NCBI GenBank assembly: GCA_008180335.1
Contig: VTEF01000001.1
Coordinates: 124,001-188,000 of the forward strand
Source: Priestia megaterium
GTDB taxonomy: Bacteria > Bacillota > Bacilli > Bacillales > Bacillaceae_H
Length of the DNA: 64,000 nucleotides
Reading direction: 5' to 3'
The notes beneath the pieces were generated by a model that saw nothing but the letters and a program-made list of their open reading frames with translations, did not search any database and was not told where the DNA came from. Numbering within the stretch: position 1 is the stretch's first letter; each line of letters opens with the position of its first letter. Of the stretch, positions 27,557-38,455 are shown piece after piece. The translations under genes were made by a program, and so were the position numbers.

Positions 27557-28174
27557 ATGAATGAACGGTCAAAAGTGTATGTAGAGATTCTAAAGCAAAT
27601 CCGTCAGTTAATGGTGTCTGATCAGTTGAAGACAGGTGACAAAATTCCTTCTGAACGAGAGCTTGCAGAGCGATTAAATGCAGGTCGTTCTTCTGTTCGC
27701 GAGGCACTAAGAGCATTAGAGCTATTAGGGCTTATTGAGACTAGGCGTGGTGAAGGAACATTTATTAAAGAAGTAGGCGACCATCAATTAATTGATATAT
27801 TAGCTACCTTTTTATTACAAGACAGTAAAGCAAAGAGCGACTTAGTAGAAACAAAATACGTACTTGAAAAGGTGTGTTTAACGACAGCTCTGCAACAAGC
27901 TGATCAGCATTTTTCACAAGAATTTATGATGAAAACTGAAACATTGCAACAATTATTTAAACAGTTATTCACCATGCAGAATAATGGCTTGTTATATCGT
28001 ATTTGGTTAATTATTAATAACTTTTGTCATACTTTTCAACAAGAAATTAGGCTACAGGATAATGAGCAAATTGTATCTTTAGTACAAGCACTCGTTGAGA
28101 AAGATGAGAAGACCGTGCTTTCAATACATGAAAGATGGTATCAAGACTATTATATTCAAAAAAATGTCGAATAA
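27557..28174 (+). CDS. FadR/GntR-family transcriptional regulator
   Basis: The N-terminal 70 residues are a GntR winged helix (GDKIPSERELAERLNAGRSSVREALRALELLGLIETRRGEGTFI), the RSSVREALRALE helix being diagnostic. The C-terminal part is all-helical like the FCD effector domain but short and without clear metal histidines. Start ATG at 27557; the ribosome binding site is weak (AAAGTGAG) and a stop codon lies five codons upstream. It sits between malic enzyme and accD, so it may control both; the palindrome at 26098 is a good candidate site. Ligand unknown. Confidence 0.85.
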   Translation: MNERSKVYVEILKQIRQLMVSDQLKTGDKIPSERELAERLNAGRSSVREALRALELLGLIETRRGEGTFIKEVGDHQLIDILATFLLQDSKAKSDLVETKYVLEKVCLTTALQQADQHFSQEFMMKTETLQQLFKQLFTMQNNGLLYRIWLIINNFCHTFQQEIRLQDNEQIVSLVQALVEKDEKTVLSIHERWYQDYYIQKNVE

Positions 28175-28375
28175 CATATAGCAGTTTTCTACACAAAATG
28201 TACGAGTTTTCTTGTAAAGTAAATAGCAACTAGTAAACATAATGTTCATTCCACTATCATGGTTTTCTTACACCGATTGCGCAACCTATTTTACAATGAT
28301 AAGTGATAAATAAGCCCTCTAGTTATTTTAAACAACCACTTATTGTTGGTTAAGAGCATGGAAAGGAATGAATAC

Positions 28376-28404
28376 TGATTCTTTTCAAGTTGACAAAAGA
28401 ATCA
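28376..28404 (+). promoter_or_regulatory. Hairpin abutting the accD ribosome binding site
   Basis: A perfect 10-bp stem TGATTCTTTT (28376-28385) / AAAAGAATCA (28395-28404) with a nine-base loop ends exactly where AAAGGAGG, the accD ribosome binding site, begins. It could shape access of ribosomes to accD, or may be chance. Confidence 0.45.
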
Positions 28405-28419
28405 AAAGGAGGTTACACC

Positions 28420-29301
28420 TTGTTAAGAGATTTATTTACAAAAAATACGAAAAACACCAAAAAACGAAAGTATGCATCAATTCCATCTGAGCATATCAAA
28501 CAAGATGTGCCAGAAGGGATTATGACCAAGTGTAAAAAATGCAAAAAAATTATGTATACGAAAGAATTAAATAAAAACTTAAAAGTATGCCTGAATTGCG
28601 GTCATCATCATCAAATGACAGCGAAAGAGCGGATTACTAGTTTAGTCGATACGGGCACGTTTATTGAGTATGATAAGGCGATGGTATCTGAAAATCCACT
28701 AGGTTTTCCTGATTATATCGAAAAGTTAGAGAATGATCGCGACAAAACAGGTTTAAGTGAAGCGATTGTGACAGGACAAGGGGAAATTGAAGGTATTCAA
28801 GTGGTATTAGCGGTTATGGATTCGCAATTCCGTATGGGAAGCATGGGTTCTGTAGTAGGCGAGAAAATTACGCGTGCGATTGAAAAAGCAATGGAATTAG
28901 GTGTTCCTTTTATTATTTTCACTGCATCAGGTGGAGCTCGAATGCAAGAAGGAATTCTGAGTTTAATGCAAATGGCTAAAACAAGTTCAGCGCTTAAGAT
29001 GTATAGCGATAAGGGCGGGTTAATTATTTCGGTCATGACCCACCCGACGACAGGTGGTGTGTCAGCAAGTTTTGCATCACTTGGTGATTATAATCTTGCA
29101 GAGCCAGGAGCATTAATCGGATTTGCCGGCCGTCGAATTATCGAACAAACGATTCGTGAAGATTTACCCGAAGATTTTCAAACATCGGAGTTTTTATTAA
29201 AGCATGGTCAATTAGACAGTGTTGTTTCACGACATGATTTAAAAGATACACTTTTCAACATTTTAGATATCCATGTAACTGGAGGTGACATCGAGTGGTA
29301 A
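28420..29301 (+). CDS. accD: Acetyl-CoA carboxylase carboxyltransferase subunit beta
   Basis: Zinc-ribbon subunit of the carboxyltransferase that forms malonyl-CoA, the committed step of fatty-acid synthesis. Of the 293 residues the N-terminal part holds the four-cysteine zinc ribbon CKKCKK...CLNCG; the crotonase-fold part has [20 protein letters not shown] and [20 protein letters not shown] start with AAAGGAGGTTACACC upstream, giving MLRDLFTK as in other bacilli. accA begins inside its last codons. A hairpin abuts the ribosome binding site. Confidence 0.95.
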   Translation: MLRDLFTKNTKNTKKRKYASIPSEHIKQDVPEGIMTKCKKCKKIMYTKELNKNLKVCLNCGHHHQMTAKERITSLVDTGTFIEYDKAMVSENPLGFPDYIEKLENDRDKTGLSEAIVTGQGEIEGIQVVLAVMDSQFRMGSMGSVVGEKITRAIEKAMELGVPFIIFTASGGARMQEGILSLMQMAKTSSALKMYSDKGGLIISVMTHPTTGGVSASFASLGDYNLAEPGALIGFAGRRIIEQTIREDLPEDFQTSEFLLKHGQLDSVVSRHDLKDTLFNILDIHVTGGDIEW

Positions 29302-30272
29302 GTGAGCTAGAATTTGAACGCCCAATTATTGAATTGCGAAGTAAAATTGCAGAGCTAAAAGAATTTGCTACAAGTACAGATGTAGATCTGTCAAGTGAAA
29401 TTGAGAAATTAGAAAAGCGCTTAGAAAAAGTACAAAAAGATATCTATGATCATTTAAGCCCATGGAACCGCGTGCAAATTGCACGTCATCCAGAGCGCCC
29501 GACAACACTGGACTATATTTCGCGCTTATTTACAAACTTCTTAGAATGTCATGGAGATCGTTACTATGGAGATGATGAAGCAATTGTAGGTGGAATTGCC
29601 AAATTCTACGGTTTACCTGTTACTGTTATTGGTCACCAGCGTGGGAAGGACACGAAAGAAAATATTCGACGTAATTTTGGTATGCCGCATCCAGAGGGAT
29701 ATCGAAAGGCGCTTCGCTTAATGAAACAAGCGGAGAAATTTGGTAGACCGATTATTTGCTTTATTGATACAAAAGGTGCATATCCAGGAAAAGCCGCTGA
29801 AGAGCGTGGACAAAGTGAAGCAATCGCCAAAAATTTATTTGAGATGGCTGGTTTAACTGTACCGATTATTTGTATTGTTATTGGTGAAGGTGGCAGTGGA
29901 GGCGCACTAGGTTTAGGGGTTGGAAATCACCTGCATATGCTAGAAAACTCTACGTATTCTGTTATTTCACCTGAAGGAGCAGCTGCTCTATTATGGAAGG
30001 ATGCATCGCTTGCAAAAAAAGCTGCTGAAACAATGAAAATTACTGCACCTGATTTAAAAGAGCTAGGAATTGTTGATGAAGTAGTAGAAGAAGTGAAGGG
30101 CGGGGCTCATCGCAATATCGATGAACAAGCCATTCATATGGAAAAAGTTATCAAAAATTCATTACAAGAATTAACAAAACTCCCGAAAGAAGAACTAGTG
30201 GAAAAGCGTTATCAAAAATACAAAAAAATCGGACAATTTTCAAGTGAAACCGATGTCATTGGGATAAAATAA
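29295..30272 (+). CDS. accA: Acetyl-CoA carboxylase carboxyltransferase subunit alpha
   Basis: Partner of AccD in the alpha2-beta2 carboxyltransferase. The 325-residue protein shows [49 protein letters not shown], and the oxyanion loop [12 protein letters not shown]. The GTG start lies within the last two codons of accD (TGGTAA), 7 bases of overlap, with GGAGGTGACATC upstream in accD, giving coupled and hence balanced translation. Confidence 0.96.
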   Translation: MVSELEFERPIIELRSKIAELKEFATSTDVDLSSEIEKLEKRLEKVQKDIYDHLSPWNRVQIARHPERPTTLDYISRLFTNFLECHGDRYYGDDEAIVGGIAKFYGLPVTVIGHQRGKDTKENIRRNFGMPHPEGYRKALRLMKQAEKFGRPIICFIDTKGAYPGKAAEERGQSEAIAKNLFEMAGLTVPIICIVIGEGGSGGALGLGVGNHLHMLENSTYSVISPEGAAALLWKDASLAKKAAETMKITAPDLKELGIVDEVVEEVKGGAHRNIDEQAIHMEKVIKNSLQELTKLPKEELVEKRYQKYKKIGQFSSETDVIGIK

Positions 30273-30280
30273 AGAAAAGA

Positions 30281-30311
30281 GCACCCTCTACTTAAGCGGA
30301 GGGTGCGTTTT
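30281..30311 (+). terminator. Terminator of the accDA unit
   Basis: GCACCCTC / GAGGGTGC with a ten-base loop, then GTTTT. The T-tract is short, so read-through into pfkA is possible. Confidence 0.65.
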
Positions 30312-30342
30312 GACGTTGGTTGATGTCTCTTCTCTATTGTAT

Positions 30343-30370
30343 TTGCAAGTTCTTCGTGGTATTTTATAGA
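30343..30370 (+). promoter_or_regulatory. Candidate pfkA promoter
   Basis: TTGCAA (30343-30348), 16-base spacer, TATAGA (30365-30370). Confidence 0.4.
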
Positions 30371-30386
30371 CAGCAAAAACCTATGA

Positions 30387-31361
<975 letters not shown>

Positions 31362-31408
31362 TCATAACAATTAATACAATTATAGTAACCATATAGGAGG
31401 AAAATAGA

Positions 31409-33169
31409 ATGCGTAAAACAAAGATTGTATGTACTATTGGACCAGCAAGTGAAAGTGTAGAAAAATTAGTTGAATTAATGAATGCTGGATTGAACGTTTG
31501 TCGTTTAAACTTCTCTCATGGTGATTTTGAAGAGCATGGTGCACGTATTGTAAACATTCGTGAAGCTGCAAAGCAAACGGGAAAAACAATTGGGATTTTG
31601 CTTGATACAAAAGGACCTGAGATTCGTACACACACAATGGAAAATGGTGCAATTGATTTAGTTGAAGGTTCTGAAATTATTGTATCGATGCAAGAAGTAG
31701 TAGGAACAACTGAAAAATTCTCAATTACATACCCAGGACTGATTGAGGATGTTCAGAAAGGTTCAAAGATCCTTTTAGATGATGGCTTAATTGGTCTTGA
31801 AGTACTTGAAGTAAACAAAGTTGCTGGAGAAATTAGAACAAAAGTACTTAACCCTGGTACTTTAAAAAATAAAAAGGGTGTAAACGTGCCAAATGTAAGT
31901 GTCAATCTACCAGGTATTACAGAAAAAGATGCAAACGATATTGTTTTTGGTATTGGGCAAGGTATTGACTTTATCGCAGCCTCTTTCGTTCGTCGTGCAT
32001 CTGACGTACTAGAGATTCGCGAACTTTTAGAAAATCATAATGCAAGTCACATTCAAATCATTTCAAAAATCGAAAACCAAGAAGGCGTGGATAACATCGA
32101 AGAAATTCTTGAGGTTTCTGATGGTTTAATGGTTGCTCGTGGTGACTTAGGTGTTGAAATTCCAGCTGAAGAAGTGCCTTTAGTACAAAAAGAATTAATT
32201 AGAAAGTGTAATGCACTTGGAAAGCCTGTTATTACAGCTACACAAATGTTAGATTCAATGCAACGCAACCCACGACCAACGCGTGCAGAAGCAAGTGACG
32301 TAGCAAATGCAATCTTTGACGGTACAGATGCAATTATGTTATCAGGTGAGACTGCTGCGGGTTCTTATCCAGTTGAGGCTGTGCAAACTATGCATTCGAT
32401 TGCATCACGTGCTGAGCAAGCTTTAAACTATCGTGAAATTTTACAACAACGCAGCAAGCAAGTAGGTACTTCAACTACAGATGCAATTGGTCAATCTGTT
32501 GTGCATACGGCACTTAACTTAAATGCAAGTGCAATTTTGGCTCCAACTGAGAGTGGATATACAGCGAAAATCGTGTCAAAATATCGTCCGCAATCACCAA
32601 TTGTGGCAGTGGCTGCAAATGATTCAGTAGCACGTCGTCTATCTTTAGTATGGGGTGTGACACCAGTTGTTGGTGAACGTGTAAATACAATTGATGATAT
32701 GCTTGACAATGCTGTAAACGATGCAGTTAAAACTGGCATTGTATCACATGGTGATTTAGTTGTTATTACAGCAGGGGTCCCTGTAGGTGAGTCTGGTGCA
32801 ACAAACTTAATGAAAGTTCAAGTTGTAGGTGATGTACTTGCAAAAGGTCAAGGAATTGGCCGTAAATCAGCAGTAGGTCAAGTGGTTGTAGCAAAAACTG
32901 CAGCTGAAGCAAATGAAAAAATGACTGAGGGAGCAATCCTTGTTACAAACAGCACAGATCGTGATATGATTAGTGCCGTAGAAAAAGCAAGTGCATTGAT
33001 TACCGAAGAAGGCGGCTTAACAAGTCATGCAGCAGTAGTAGGACTGAGCTTAAATATTCCAGTAATTGTAGGGGTAGAAGGAGCAACTACTATATTTACA
33101 GATGGACAAGATATTACAGTAGATGCTTCACGTGGCGTGGTATACAACGGCCATGCAAGCGTACTATAA
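31409..33169 (+). CDS. pyk: Pyruvate kinase with C-terminal PEP-utiliser-like domain
   Basis: Makes pyruvate and ATP from phosphoenolpyruvate. Residues 1-470 are the normal enzyme ([73 protein letters not shown]). The extra 110 residues form the domain found in Bacillus and Geobacillus Pyk, with [16 protein letters not shown], which resembles the phosphohistidine loop of PEP synthase. Length 586 is normal for this type. AGGAGG upstream, transcribed with pfkA. Confidence 0.97.
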   Translation: MRKTKIVCTIGPASESVEKLVELMNAGLNVCRLNFSHGDFEEHGARIVNIREAAKQTGKTIGILLDTKGPEIRTHTMENGAIDLVEGSEIIVSMQEVVGTTEKFSITYPGLIEDVQKGSKILLDDGLIGLEVLEVNKVAGEIRTKVLNPGTLKNKKGVNVPNVSVNLPGITEKDANDIVFGIGQGIDFIAASFVRRASDVLEIRELLENHNASHIQIISKIENQEGVDNIEEILEVSDGLMVARGDLGVEIPAEEVPLVQKELIRKCNALGKPVITATQMLDSMQRNPRPTRAEASDVANAIFDGTDAIMLSGETAAGSYPVEAVQTMHSIASRAEQALNYREILQQRSKQVGTSTTDAIGQSVVHTALNLNASAILAPTESGYTAKIVSKYRPQSPIVAVAANDSVARRLSLVWGVTPVVGERVNTIDDMLDNAVNDAVKTGIVSHGDLVVITAGVPVGESGATNLMKVQVVGDVLAKGQGIGRKSAVGQVVVAKTAAEANEKMTEGAILVTNSTDRDMISAVEKASALITEEGGLTSHAAVVGLSLNIPVIVGVEGATTIFTDGQDITVDASRGVVYNGHASVL

Positions 33170-33192
33170 GAGCAGATAAAATAGAAAAAAAG

Positions 33193-33220
33193 AGAGAAGG
33201 GGGAATCTCCTTCTCTTTTT
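33193..33220 (+). terminator. Terminator of pfkA-pyk
   Basis: AGAGAAGG / CCTTCTCT followed by TTTT. Confidence 0.75.
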
Positions 33221-33335
33221 CGATACATTAGCGGGTAAAAGTGAAATGTAGTAAATTTTTTATAACTGATCATAAAAGAAAAGGTATGCTTCATGATGCT
33301 GAAATGAGTAAGATTCTAAATAAAGGATGATGGCA

Positions 33336-33725
33336 TTGCGATTTCTAATTCCGATTTTTATTGTAATACCTGCACTTGAAATTATGTTGCTCTTATATTC
33401 AGGAAAGCTCATTGGAGGGATTCCTACTTTTTTACTTATTATAGCAACCGGTATTTTAGGTGCGTATTTAGCTAAAAAACAGGGGCTAGCTATTATTCAA
33501 AAAGCACAGCGGCAAATGAGCCATGGGGAAATCCCAAGTGAAGCGATTGTAGATGGAATTTGCATCCTATTAGGAGGGCTTCTTTTATTAACACCAGGTT
33601 TTATAACGGACACGGCAGGATTTTTATTGTTATTTCCTGGAACGAGAAAGTTTGTTAAGCCACTTTTGTTGAAATGGTTAAGGCGCTTTTTTCAGACACG
33701 CAGCCGCGTTACGATTATTCGGTAA
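33336..33725 (+). CDS. fxsA: FxsA family membrane protein
   Basis: About 129 residues with three to four helices (FLIPIFIVIPALEIMLLLYSGKLIGG) and the FxsA core ATGILGAYLAKKQGLAII and LLLTPGFITDTAGFLLLFPGTRK. In E. coli FxsA lessens phage exclusion; in Bacillus (YtzA) its role is unknown. I prefer TTG at 33336, since AAAGGA lies 8 bases before it, giving MRFLIPIF as in relatives. The ATGs at 33327 and 33330 overlap that site, so the start is uncertain. Convergent with ytvI. Confidence 0.8.
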   Translation: MRFLIPIFIVIPALEIMLLLYSGKLIGGIPTFLLIIATGILGAYLAKKQGLAIIQKAQRQMSHGEIPSEAIVDGICILLGGLLLLTPGFITDTAGFLLLFPGTRKFVKPLLLKWLRRFFQTRSRVTIIR

Positions 33726-33744
33726 GTAGATAGGTTTGAAAAAA

Positions 33745-33790
33745 GAAAAAGTGTGCTAAGAGAAGCGTTCTTCCTTCAGCACACTTTTTC
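33745..33790. terminator. Bidirectional terminator between fxsA and ytvI
   Basis: GAAAAAGTGTGCT / AGCACACTTTTTC, 13 bp, around a 20-base loop. Confidence 0.8.
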
Positions 33791-34898
33791 ATTTTCCGAT
33801 AATAAATTGCCAAACATCTCGGAACACACCAGTTGTATGCAATGTCTTCAGAATAACTAGCAAAACTGGTCCGGCGATTAGCCCAAGAAACCCGATTAAT
33901 TTGAAGCCCACAAATAGAGCGACTAAGGTGGCTAGAGGGTCTAGCCCGATGCTAGAGGATAAAATTTTGGGTTCCATAAGTTGTCTTTGTACTAGTACAA
34001 CTACATATAAAACGGATAACCCAATCGCAAAGGAGCTATTTCCTGTGGCAAAAGCGTAAATAATCCACGGAACAAAAACAAGGCCTGTTCCTAAGTAAGG
34101 GAGAATATCGACAAGCCCGATAAGTAAAGCCACTGTAATAGCGTAATCAACACGTAAAATAAGAAGTCCAATCAAAACAATCACTGTTGTAATAGAAATT
34201 AGCGTTAATTGAGCTTGGATAAATCCGAACAGTGCACTTTTTAAATCTTTTACAATTGTGTCCCCCCATTGTTTTGCCTTTTCTGGTAAAAAGCTATTGC
34301 CTATGTTGATTAATCGATACCAATCTTTACTAATGAAAAAAGTAGCCAGCAGTGAAAAAATAATAACAGTTGCAGCATTTGGCAACCATGAAAGGAATAG
34401 CGGGATGGATTGTAGTAAATTTTGCACAAAAGTACCGACTGTTTTAGTGATACTGCTTCCTACACTTTGAATATTTGACATAATCGTTTCTTGTTGTCCT
34501 GTATTTAAAGTATTAAACATAGATGAAATTTGATTGTAGAGAGGAATAATATTACTTGCTATGAAATTTTCAACATAGACAACGACGGCCTCAAAACTAT
34601 TTGGTACTACTTTTGATAAGTATTCAGTCCCTGCAATGATTTCTGTAATCAATAAGGTAATTAACCCTGCTAGAATTGAGAAAAGGAGTATGATTGAGAC
34701 AAGCACAGCTAAATAACGTTTTAATTTTAATTTATCCTCGAGAAAATTTACGAGAGGATTCATTAAAAAGGCAATAAAAAGAGCGATAAGAAATGGATAT
34801 GTAAGTGTAGCGATATAATAACTAAGAAGTACTCCGATAATGAGAATAAAAAGAACAATGAGAAGGCGAATAGTTCGATGAATATAAAGGGTATACAA
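33789..34898 (-). CDS. ytvI: AI-2E family transporter, YtvI-like
   Basis: Polytopic protein of 369 residues with about eight hydrophobic segments and the AI-2E signature regions (LLIGLVDILPYLGTGLVFVPW and GFKLIGFLGLIAGPVLLVILK). The family includes ion antiporters and the claimed AI-2 exporter; the YtvI branch is sporulation-associated in bacilli. The start is TTG at 34898 with GGAGG 11 bases upstream; an ATG nearer the GGAGG is in another frame. Substrate unknown. Confidence 0.85.
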   Translation of the reverse strand: MYTLYIHRTIRLLIVLFILIIGVLLSYYIATLTYPFLIALFIAFLMNPLVNFLEDKLKLKRYLAVLVSIILLFSILAGLITLLITEIIAGTEYLSKVVPNSFEAVVVYVENFIASNIIPLYNQISSMFNTLNTGQQETIMSNIQSVGSSITKTVGTFVQNLLQSIPLFLSWLPNAATVIIFSLLATFFISKDWYRLINIGNSFLPEKAKQWGDTIVKDLKSALFGFIQAQLTLISITTVIVLIGLLILRVDYAITVALLIGLVDILPYLGTGLVFVPWIIYAFATGNSSFAIGLSVLYVVVLVQRQLMEPKILSSSIGLDPLATLVALFVGFKLIGFLGLIAGPVLLVILKTLHTTGVFRDVWQFIIGK

Positions 34899-34993
34899 GT
34901 ATCATTGAACCTCCTTCAAATGAAAGTTTCTATTTCTATTATTTTACAACTTTTGATGAAAGGTGAAAAGAAAAAATACAATGATGCACAATT

Positions 34994-35022
34994 TTTACAT
35001 AACTAAATCTCTTTATCATAAT
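34994..35022 (+). promoter_or_regulatory. Candidate ytwI promoter
   Basis: TTTACA (34994-34999), 17-base spacer, CATAAT (35017-35022). Confidence 0.45.
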
Positions 35023-35094
35023 GGAAGAGACAACTTAGATAGCATCGATATTCAGAGATGATTATGCAATAGACAGTAGAAAGGATTGAATAGT

Positions 35095-35553
35095 ATGTTT
35101 TCACAGCCAATGATTTTTTTAGCAATTTTGCTTGTCATAGGATTAGTCGCTAAAAATCAGTCATTAATTATTGCGGTAGCTTTTTTGTTAGTTTTAAAAT
35201 TGATAGGATTAGACAGTAAAGTATTTCCTTATCTCCAATCTAAAGGAATTAATTTGGGAGTAACAATTATTACGATTGCTGTTCTTGTACCAATTGCAAC
35301 AGGAGATATAGGATTTAAACAACTAGGAGAAGCAGTGAAATCATCGTATGCGTGGATTGCTTTAGGCGCAGGTATTGCAGTTGCTATCATTGCAAAATAC
35401 GGTCTTACATTATTAGCAGAAGATCCTCACATTACAACCGCTCTTGTATTTGGGACGATTCTGGCGGTAGCTTTGTTTCAAGGGGTTGCTGTCGGTCCTT
35501 TAATTGGAGCTGGAATTGCGTATTTGTTTATGAAATTAACAGAGCTTTTTTGA
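35095..35553 (+). CDS. ytwI: UPF0756 membrane protein YtwI (DUF441)
   Basis: A very hydrophobic 152-residue protein with four to five helices; VPIATGDIGFKQLGEAVKSS and GVAVGPLIGAGIAYL match the DUF441 family. Function unknown. The ATG at 35095 has AGAAAGG at 9 bases; a TTG three codons earlier is less likely. Conserved position just before citZ, but a separate promoter and a 370-base gap divide the two. Confidence 0.88.
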   Translation: MFSQPMIFLAILLVIGLVAKNQSLIIAVAFLLVLKLIGLDSKVFPYLQSKGINLGVTIITIAVLVPIATGDIGFKQLGEAVKSSYAWIALGAGIAVAIIAKYGLTLLAEDPHITTALVFGTILAVALFQGVAVGPLIGAGIAYLFMKLTELF

Positions 35554-35604
35554 TAGAAATTTTTGTATAATAATAATTTTTTTGAAATTTATTTGCTCTT
35601 TTCA

Positions 35605-35633
35605 TTCACAAAAGTCAGATAATTGTTTATAAT
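35605..35633 (+). promoter_or_regulatory. Candidate citZ promoter
   Basis: TTCACA (35605-35610), 17-base spacer, TATAAT (35628-35633). Transcription from about 35640 would give an untranslated leader of some 280 bases. ATAATTGTTTAT over the -10 is a dyad, though not the exact CcpC spacing ATAA-N7-TTAT. Confidence 0.55.
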
Positions 35634-35746
35634 ATAGCTTGAGGCCGCATCTTTTTACGTACAATAGTATGTTCTACGTATACGATAGCATTTCATGAAT
35701 GGCACATATACACAATTTGTTGTTTGTGCTATTTATAAATATGAAA

Positions 35747-35761
35747 ATGTAAGCATTTTCT
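35747..35761 (+). promoter_or_regulatory. Catabolite-responsive element in the citZ leader
   Basis: ATGTAAGCATTTTCT agrees with the cre form WTGNAANCGNWNNCW except for A in place of G at the centre. It lies about 110 bases downstream of the predicted start, where CcpA would act as a roadblock. Confidence 0.5.
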
Positions 35762-35776
35762 TTTTTGTGAGGTAAT

Positions 35777-35827
35777 ATGAAGAAAAATGCTCTTGAGATA
35801 ATGAAAGATGGGCTTCTTAGATTTTAA
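35777..35827 (+). CDS. Possible 16-codon leader peptide in the citZ leader
   Basis: ATG at 35777 opens a frame for MKKNALEIMKDGLLRF, then TAA. GTGAGG lies 4 bases before it, a rather short spacing. It sits between the cre site and a palindrome (35845-35860) in the long citZ leader. Existence is unproven; it may be chance. Confidence 0.25.
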   Translation: MKKNALEIMKDGLLRF

Positions 35828-35844
35828 TTGTATTTAACGTTCTA

Positions 35845-35860
35845 TTGAGCAATTGCTCAA
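35845..35860. repeat. Perfect 16-base palindrome in the citZ leader
   Basis: TTGAGCAATTGCTCAA, perfectly self-complementary, 63 bases before the citZ start. It could be a protein site or a short mRNA hairpin with an AATT loop. Confidence 0.6.
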
Positions 35861-35922
35861 TTTGCTTTGTAAAGTTTAAAAAAGAAGGGTATGGGGAATT
35901 TTTCTATAAAGGAGATGGGAAT

Positions 35923-37041
35923 ATGACTGCAACTCGAGGACTAGAGGGAGTTGTTGCTACAACATCAGCAGTAAGCTCCATTATTGACGACACGTTAACA
36001 TATCGTGGCTACAACATTGACGATTTAGCAGACTATGCAACGTTTGAAGAAGTAGTTTATTTACTATGGCACGGAAAATTACCAAATAAAGAAGAATTAT
36101 CAGTGTTTTCTAGATTGTTAGCTGAAAATGCTAAATTACCTCAAGAAGTACTAGATCATTTCAAAACATATCCAATTCAAGATGTTCATCCAATGGCCGC
36201 TTTGCGAACAGCTGTTTCACTAGTAGGATTATATGATCCCGAAGCTGATTTAATGGATGAAGAAGCAAACTACCGCAAAGCGGTGCGCTTACAAGCAAAA
36301 TTACCTACAATTGTAACAGCTTTTTCTCGGATTCGAAAAGGCCTAGAGCCAATTGAACCCAATGTAAACTACAGCATTGCTGCAAACTTTTTATACACGT
36401 TGTCTGGTAATGAACCAAGCAATATCGAAGTTGAAGCATTTAATAAAGCACTTGTCTTACACGCTGACCATGAACTTAATGCATCAACGTTTACAGCTCG
36501 TGTCTGTGTAGCTACACTATCAGATATTTATTCAGGTATTACGGCTGCAATCGGCGCATTAAAAGGTCCATTGCATGGCGGGGCAAATGAAGCTGTTATG
36601 AAAATGTTGTCTGACATTCAAACAGTTGAAAATGTAGAATCCTATATTCGTAACAAGTTAGCGAAGAAGGAAAAAATCATGGGGTTTGGCCACCGTGTCT
36701 ATCAAAAGGGCGACCCTCGTGCTAAACATTTGAAAGAGATGTCTGAAAAGCTTACAAAACAAGCTGGTGATACAACTTTATACGACATGTCAGTCAAGAT
36801 TGAAGAGGTTGTAACAAGTGAAAAGAACTTGCCCCCTAACGTTGATTTCTATTCAGCCTCTGTTTATCATAGCTTGGGAATTGACCATGATTTGTTTACG
36901 CCAATCTTTGCGGTAAGTCGTGTATCCGGATGGGTAGCACATGTTTTAGAGCAATACTCTAATAACCGCTTGATTCGTCCGCGTGCTGATTATATCGGTC
37001 CAGGTAAACAATCTTATATACCTATTGAGCAACGAATCTAA
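35923..37041 (+). CDS. citZ: Citrate synthase
   Basis: Condenses oxaloacetate and acetyl-CoA, the entry to the TCA cycle. The 372-residue protein starts [20 protein letters not shown] exactly as B. subtilis CitZ and carries the catalytic histidines in [12 protein letters not shown] and [18 protein letters not shown] and the aspartate in [11 protein letters not shown]. The start at 35923 follows AAAGGAGATGGGAAT; the frame is open 26 codons further but without a site. First gene of citZ-icd-mdh. Its leader is long and carries a cre site. Confidence 0.97.
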   Translation: MTATRGLEGVVATTSAVSSIIDDTLTYRGYNIDDLADYATFEEVVYLLWHGKLPNKEELSVFSRLLAENAKLPQEVLDHFKTYPIQDVHPMAALRTAVSLVGLYDPEADLMDEEANYRKAVRLQAKLPTIVTAFSRIRKGLEPIEPNVNYSIAANFLYTLSGNEPSNIEVEAFNKALVLHADHELNASTFTARVCVATLSDIYSGITAAIGALKGPLHGGANEAVMKMLSDIQTVENVESYIRNKLAKKEKIMGFGHRVYQKGDPRAKHLKEMSEKLTKQAGDTTLYDMSVKIEEVVTSEKNLPPNVDFYSASVYHSLGIDHDLFTPIFAVSRVSGWVAHVLEQYSNNRLIRPRADYIGPGKQSYIPIEQRI

Positions 37042-37052
37042 CACATGTGATG

Positions 37053-37080
37053 AAAGTGCTCAGCTATTGTTGAGCACTTT
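37053..37080 (+). terminator. Hairpin between citZ and icd
   Basis: AAAGTGCTCA / TGAGCACTTT, 10 bp perfect, loop GCTATTGT, with no U-tract beyond TTT. It is more likely a partial terminator or a stabiliser of citZ mRNA 3' ends than a full stop, since icd follows without a clear promoter. Confidence 0.6.
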
Positions 37081-37123
37081 TACAATAAGTCAAAATAGTC
37101 AATACTTCAAGGAGGTTATTTTA

Positions 37124-38410
37124 ATGACAAAAGGACAAAAAATTACGGTAGCAAATGGTGTATTAAATGTACCTAATGATCCAATCATTCCATATATTGA
37201 AGGTGACGGAATCGGTCCTGATATTTGGGCAGCTGCATCTCGTGTATTAGAAGCTGCTGTTGAAAAAGCATATAATGGTGAAAAAGAAATTGTATGGAAA
37301 GAAGTATTGGCAGGCGAAAAAGCATTCAATGAAACAGGCGAGTGGTTACCATCAGAAACACTTGATGTAATTCGTGAATACATAATCGCGATTAAAGGTC
37401 CATTAACAACACCTGTAGGTGGAGGAATTCGTTCATTAAACGTAGCTTTACGTCAAGAATTAGACTTATTTACTTGTTTACGCCCAGTACGTTATTTCCA
37501 AGGCGTACCATCACCTATTAAACGCCCAGAAGATACAGATATGGTTATCTTCCGTGAAAATACAGAAGATATTTATGCAGGAATTGAATATGCCCAAGGC
37601 TCTGAAGAAGTGCAAAAGTTAATTGCATTTTTACAAACAGAAATGGGTGTAAATAAAATTCGTTTCCCTGAAACATCAGGTATTGGTATTAAACCTGTAT
37701 CATCTGAAGGCACGAAGCGTCTTGTTCGTGCAGCGATTAATTATGCAATTGAGCAAGGACGTAAGTCAGTAACGCTAGTTCATAAAGGAAATATCATGAA
37801 GTTTACTGAAGGTGCATTCAAAAACTGGGGTTATGAATTAGCAGAACAAGAATTTGGCGATAAAGTATTCACATGGGCACAATACGATCGCATTGCTGAA
37901 AAAGAAGGGACAGAAGCTGCTAACAAAGCACAAGCAGAAGCAGAAGCAGCTAGTAAAATTATTGTAAAAGATTCAATTGCAGATATTTTCTTACAGCAAA
38001 TTTTAACTCGTCCACGTGAGTTTGACGTAGTAGCTACTATGAATTTAAATGGAGATTACATCTCTGATGCACTTGCTGCACAAGTAGGCGGAATTGGTAT
38101 TGCTCCTGGTGCTAACATTAACTATGAAACTGGACATGCTATTTTCGAAGCAACACATGGTACAGCGCCAAAATATGCTGGCTTAGACAAAGTGAATCCA
38201 TCTTCTGTTCTATTATCAGGCGTATTAATGCTTGAACATCTTGGATGGAACGAAGCTGCTAAATTAGTAATGGATTCAATGGAAACAACAATCGCTTCAA
38301 AAGTTGTAACCTATGACTTTGCACGTCTAATGGATGGAGCACAAGAAGTGAAGTGTTCAGAGTTTGCAGATGAATTGATTAGTAACCTAGGAAAACAAGT
38401 TAGAGTTTAA
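37124..38410 (+). CDS. icd: Isocitrate dehydrogenase (NADP)
   Basis: Oxidative decarboxylation of isocitrate to 2-oxoglutarate. The 428 residues include [11 protein letters not shown], the substrate loop [19 protein letters not shown] with the serine equivalent to the E. coli phosphorylation site, [27 protein letters not shown], and [25 protein letters not shown]. Its start at 37124 follows AAGGAGGTTATTTTA; the longer frame runs back into citZ. No aceK is present in the window. Confidence 0.97.
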   Translation: MTKGQKITVANGVLNVPNDPIIPYIEGDGIGPDIWAAASRVLEAAVEKAYNGEKEIVWKEVLAGEKAFNETGEWLPSETLDVIREYIIAIKGPLTTPVGGGIRSLNVALRQELDLFTCLRPVRYFQGVPSPIKRPEDTDMVIFRENTEDIYAGIEYAQGSEEVQKLIAFLQTEMGVNKIRFPETSGIGIKPVSSEGTKRLVRAAINYAIEQGRKSVTLVHKGNIMKFTEGAFKNWGYELAEQEFGDKVFTWAQYDRIAEKEGTEAANKAQAEAEAASKIIVKDSIADIFLQQILTRPREFDVVATMNLNGDYISDALAAQVGGIGIAPGANINYETGHAIFEATHGTAPKYAGLDKVNPSSVLLSGVLMLEHLGWNEAAKLVMDSMETTIASKVVTYDFARLMDGAQEVKCSEFADELISNLGKQVRV

Positions 38411-38455
38411 TTTTAATTATTAACGATTAATCATTATCATTTGGGGGGAATTCGC

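Noticed and set aside
35621-35640. A definite CcpC operator at the citZ promoter
   Set aside because: ATAATTGTTTAT is a dyad at the -10, but spacing is ATAA-N4-TTAT rather than the N7 form, so it is only mentioned.
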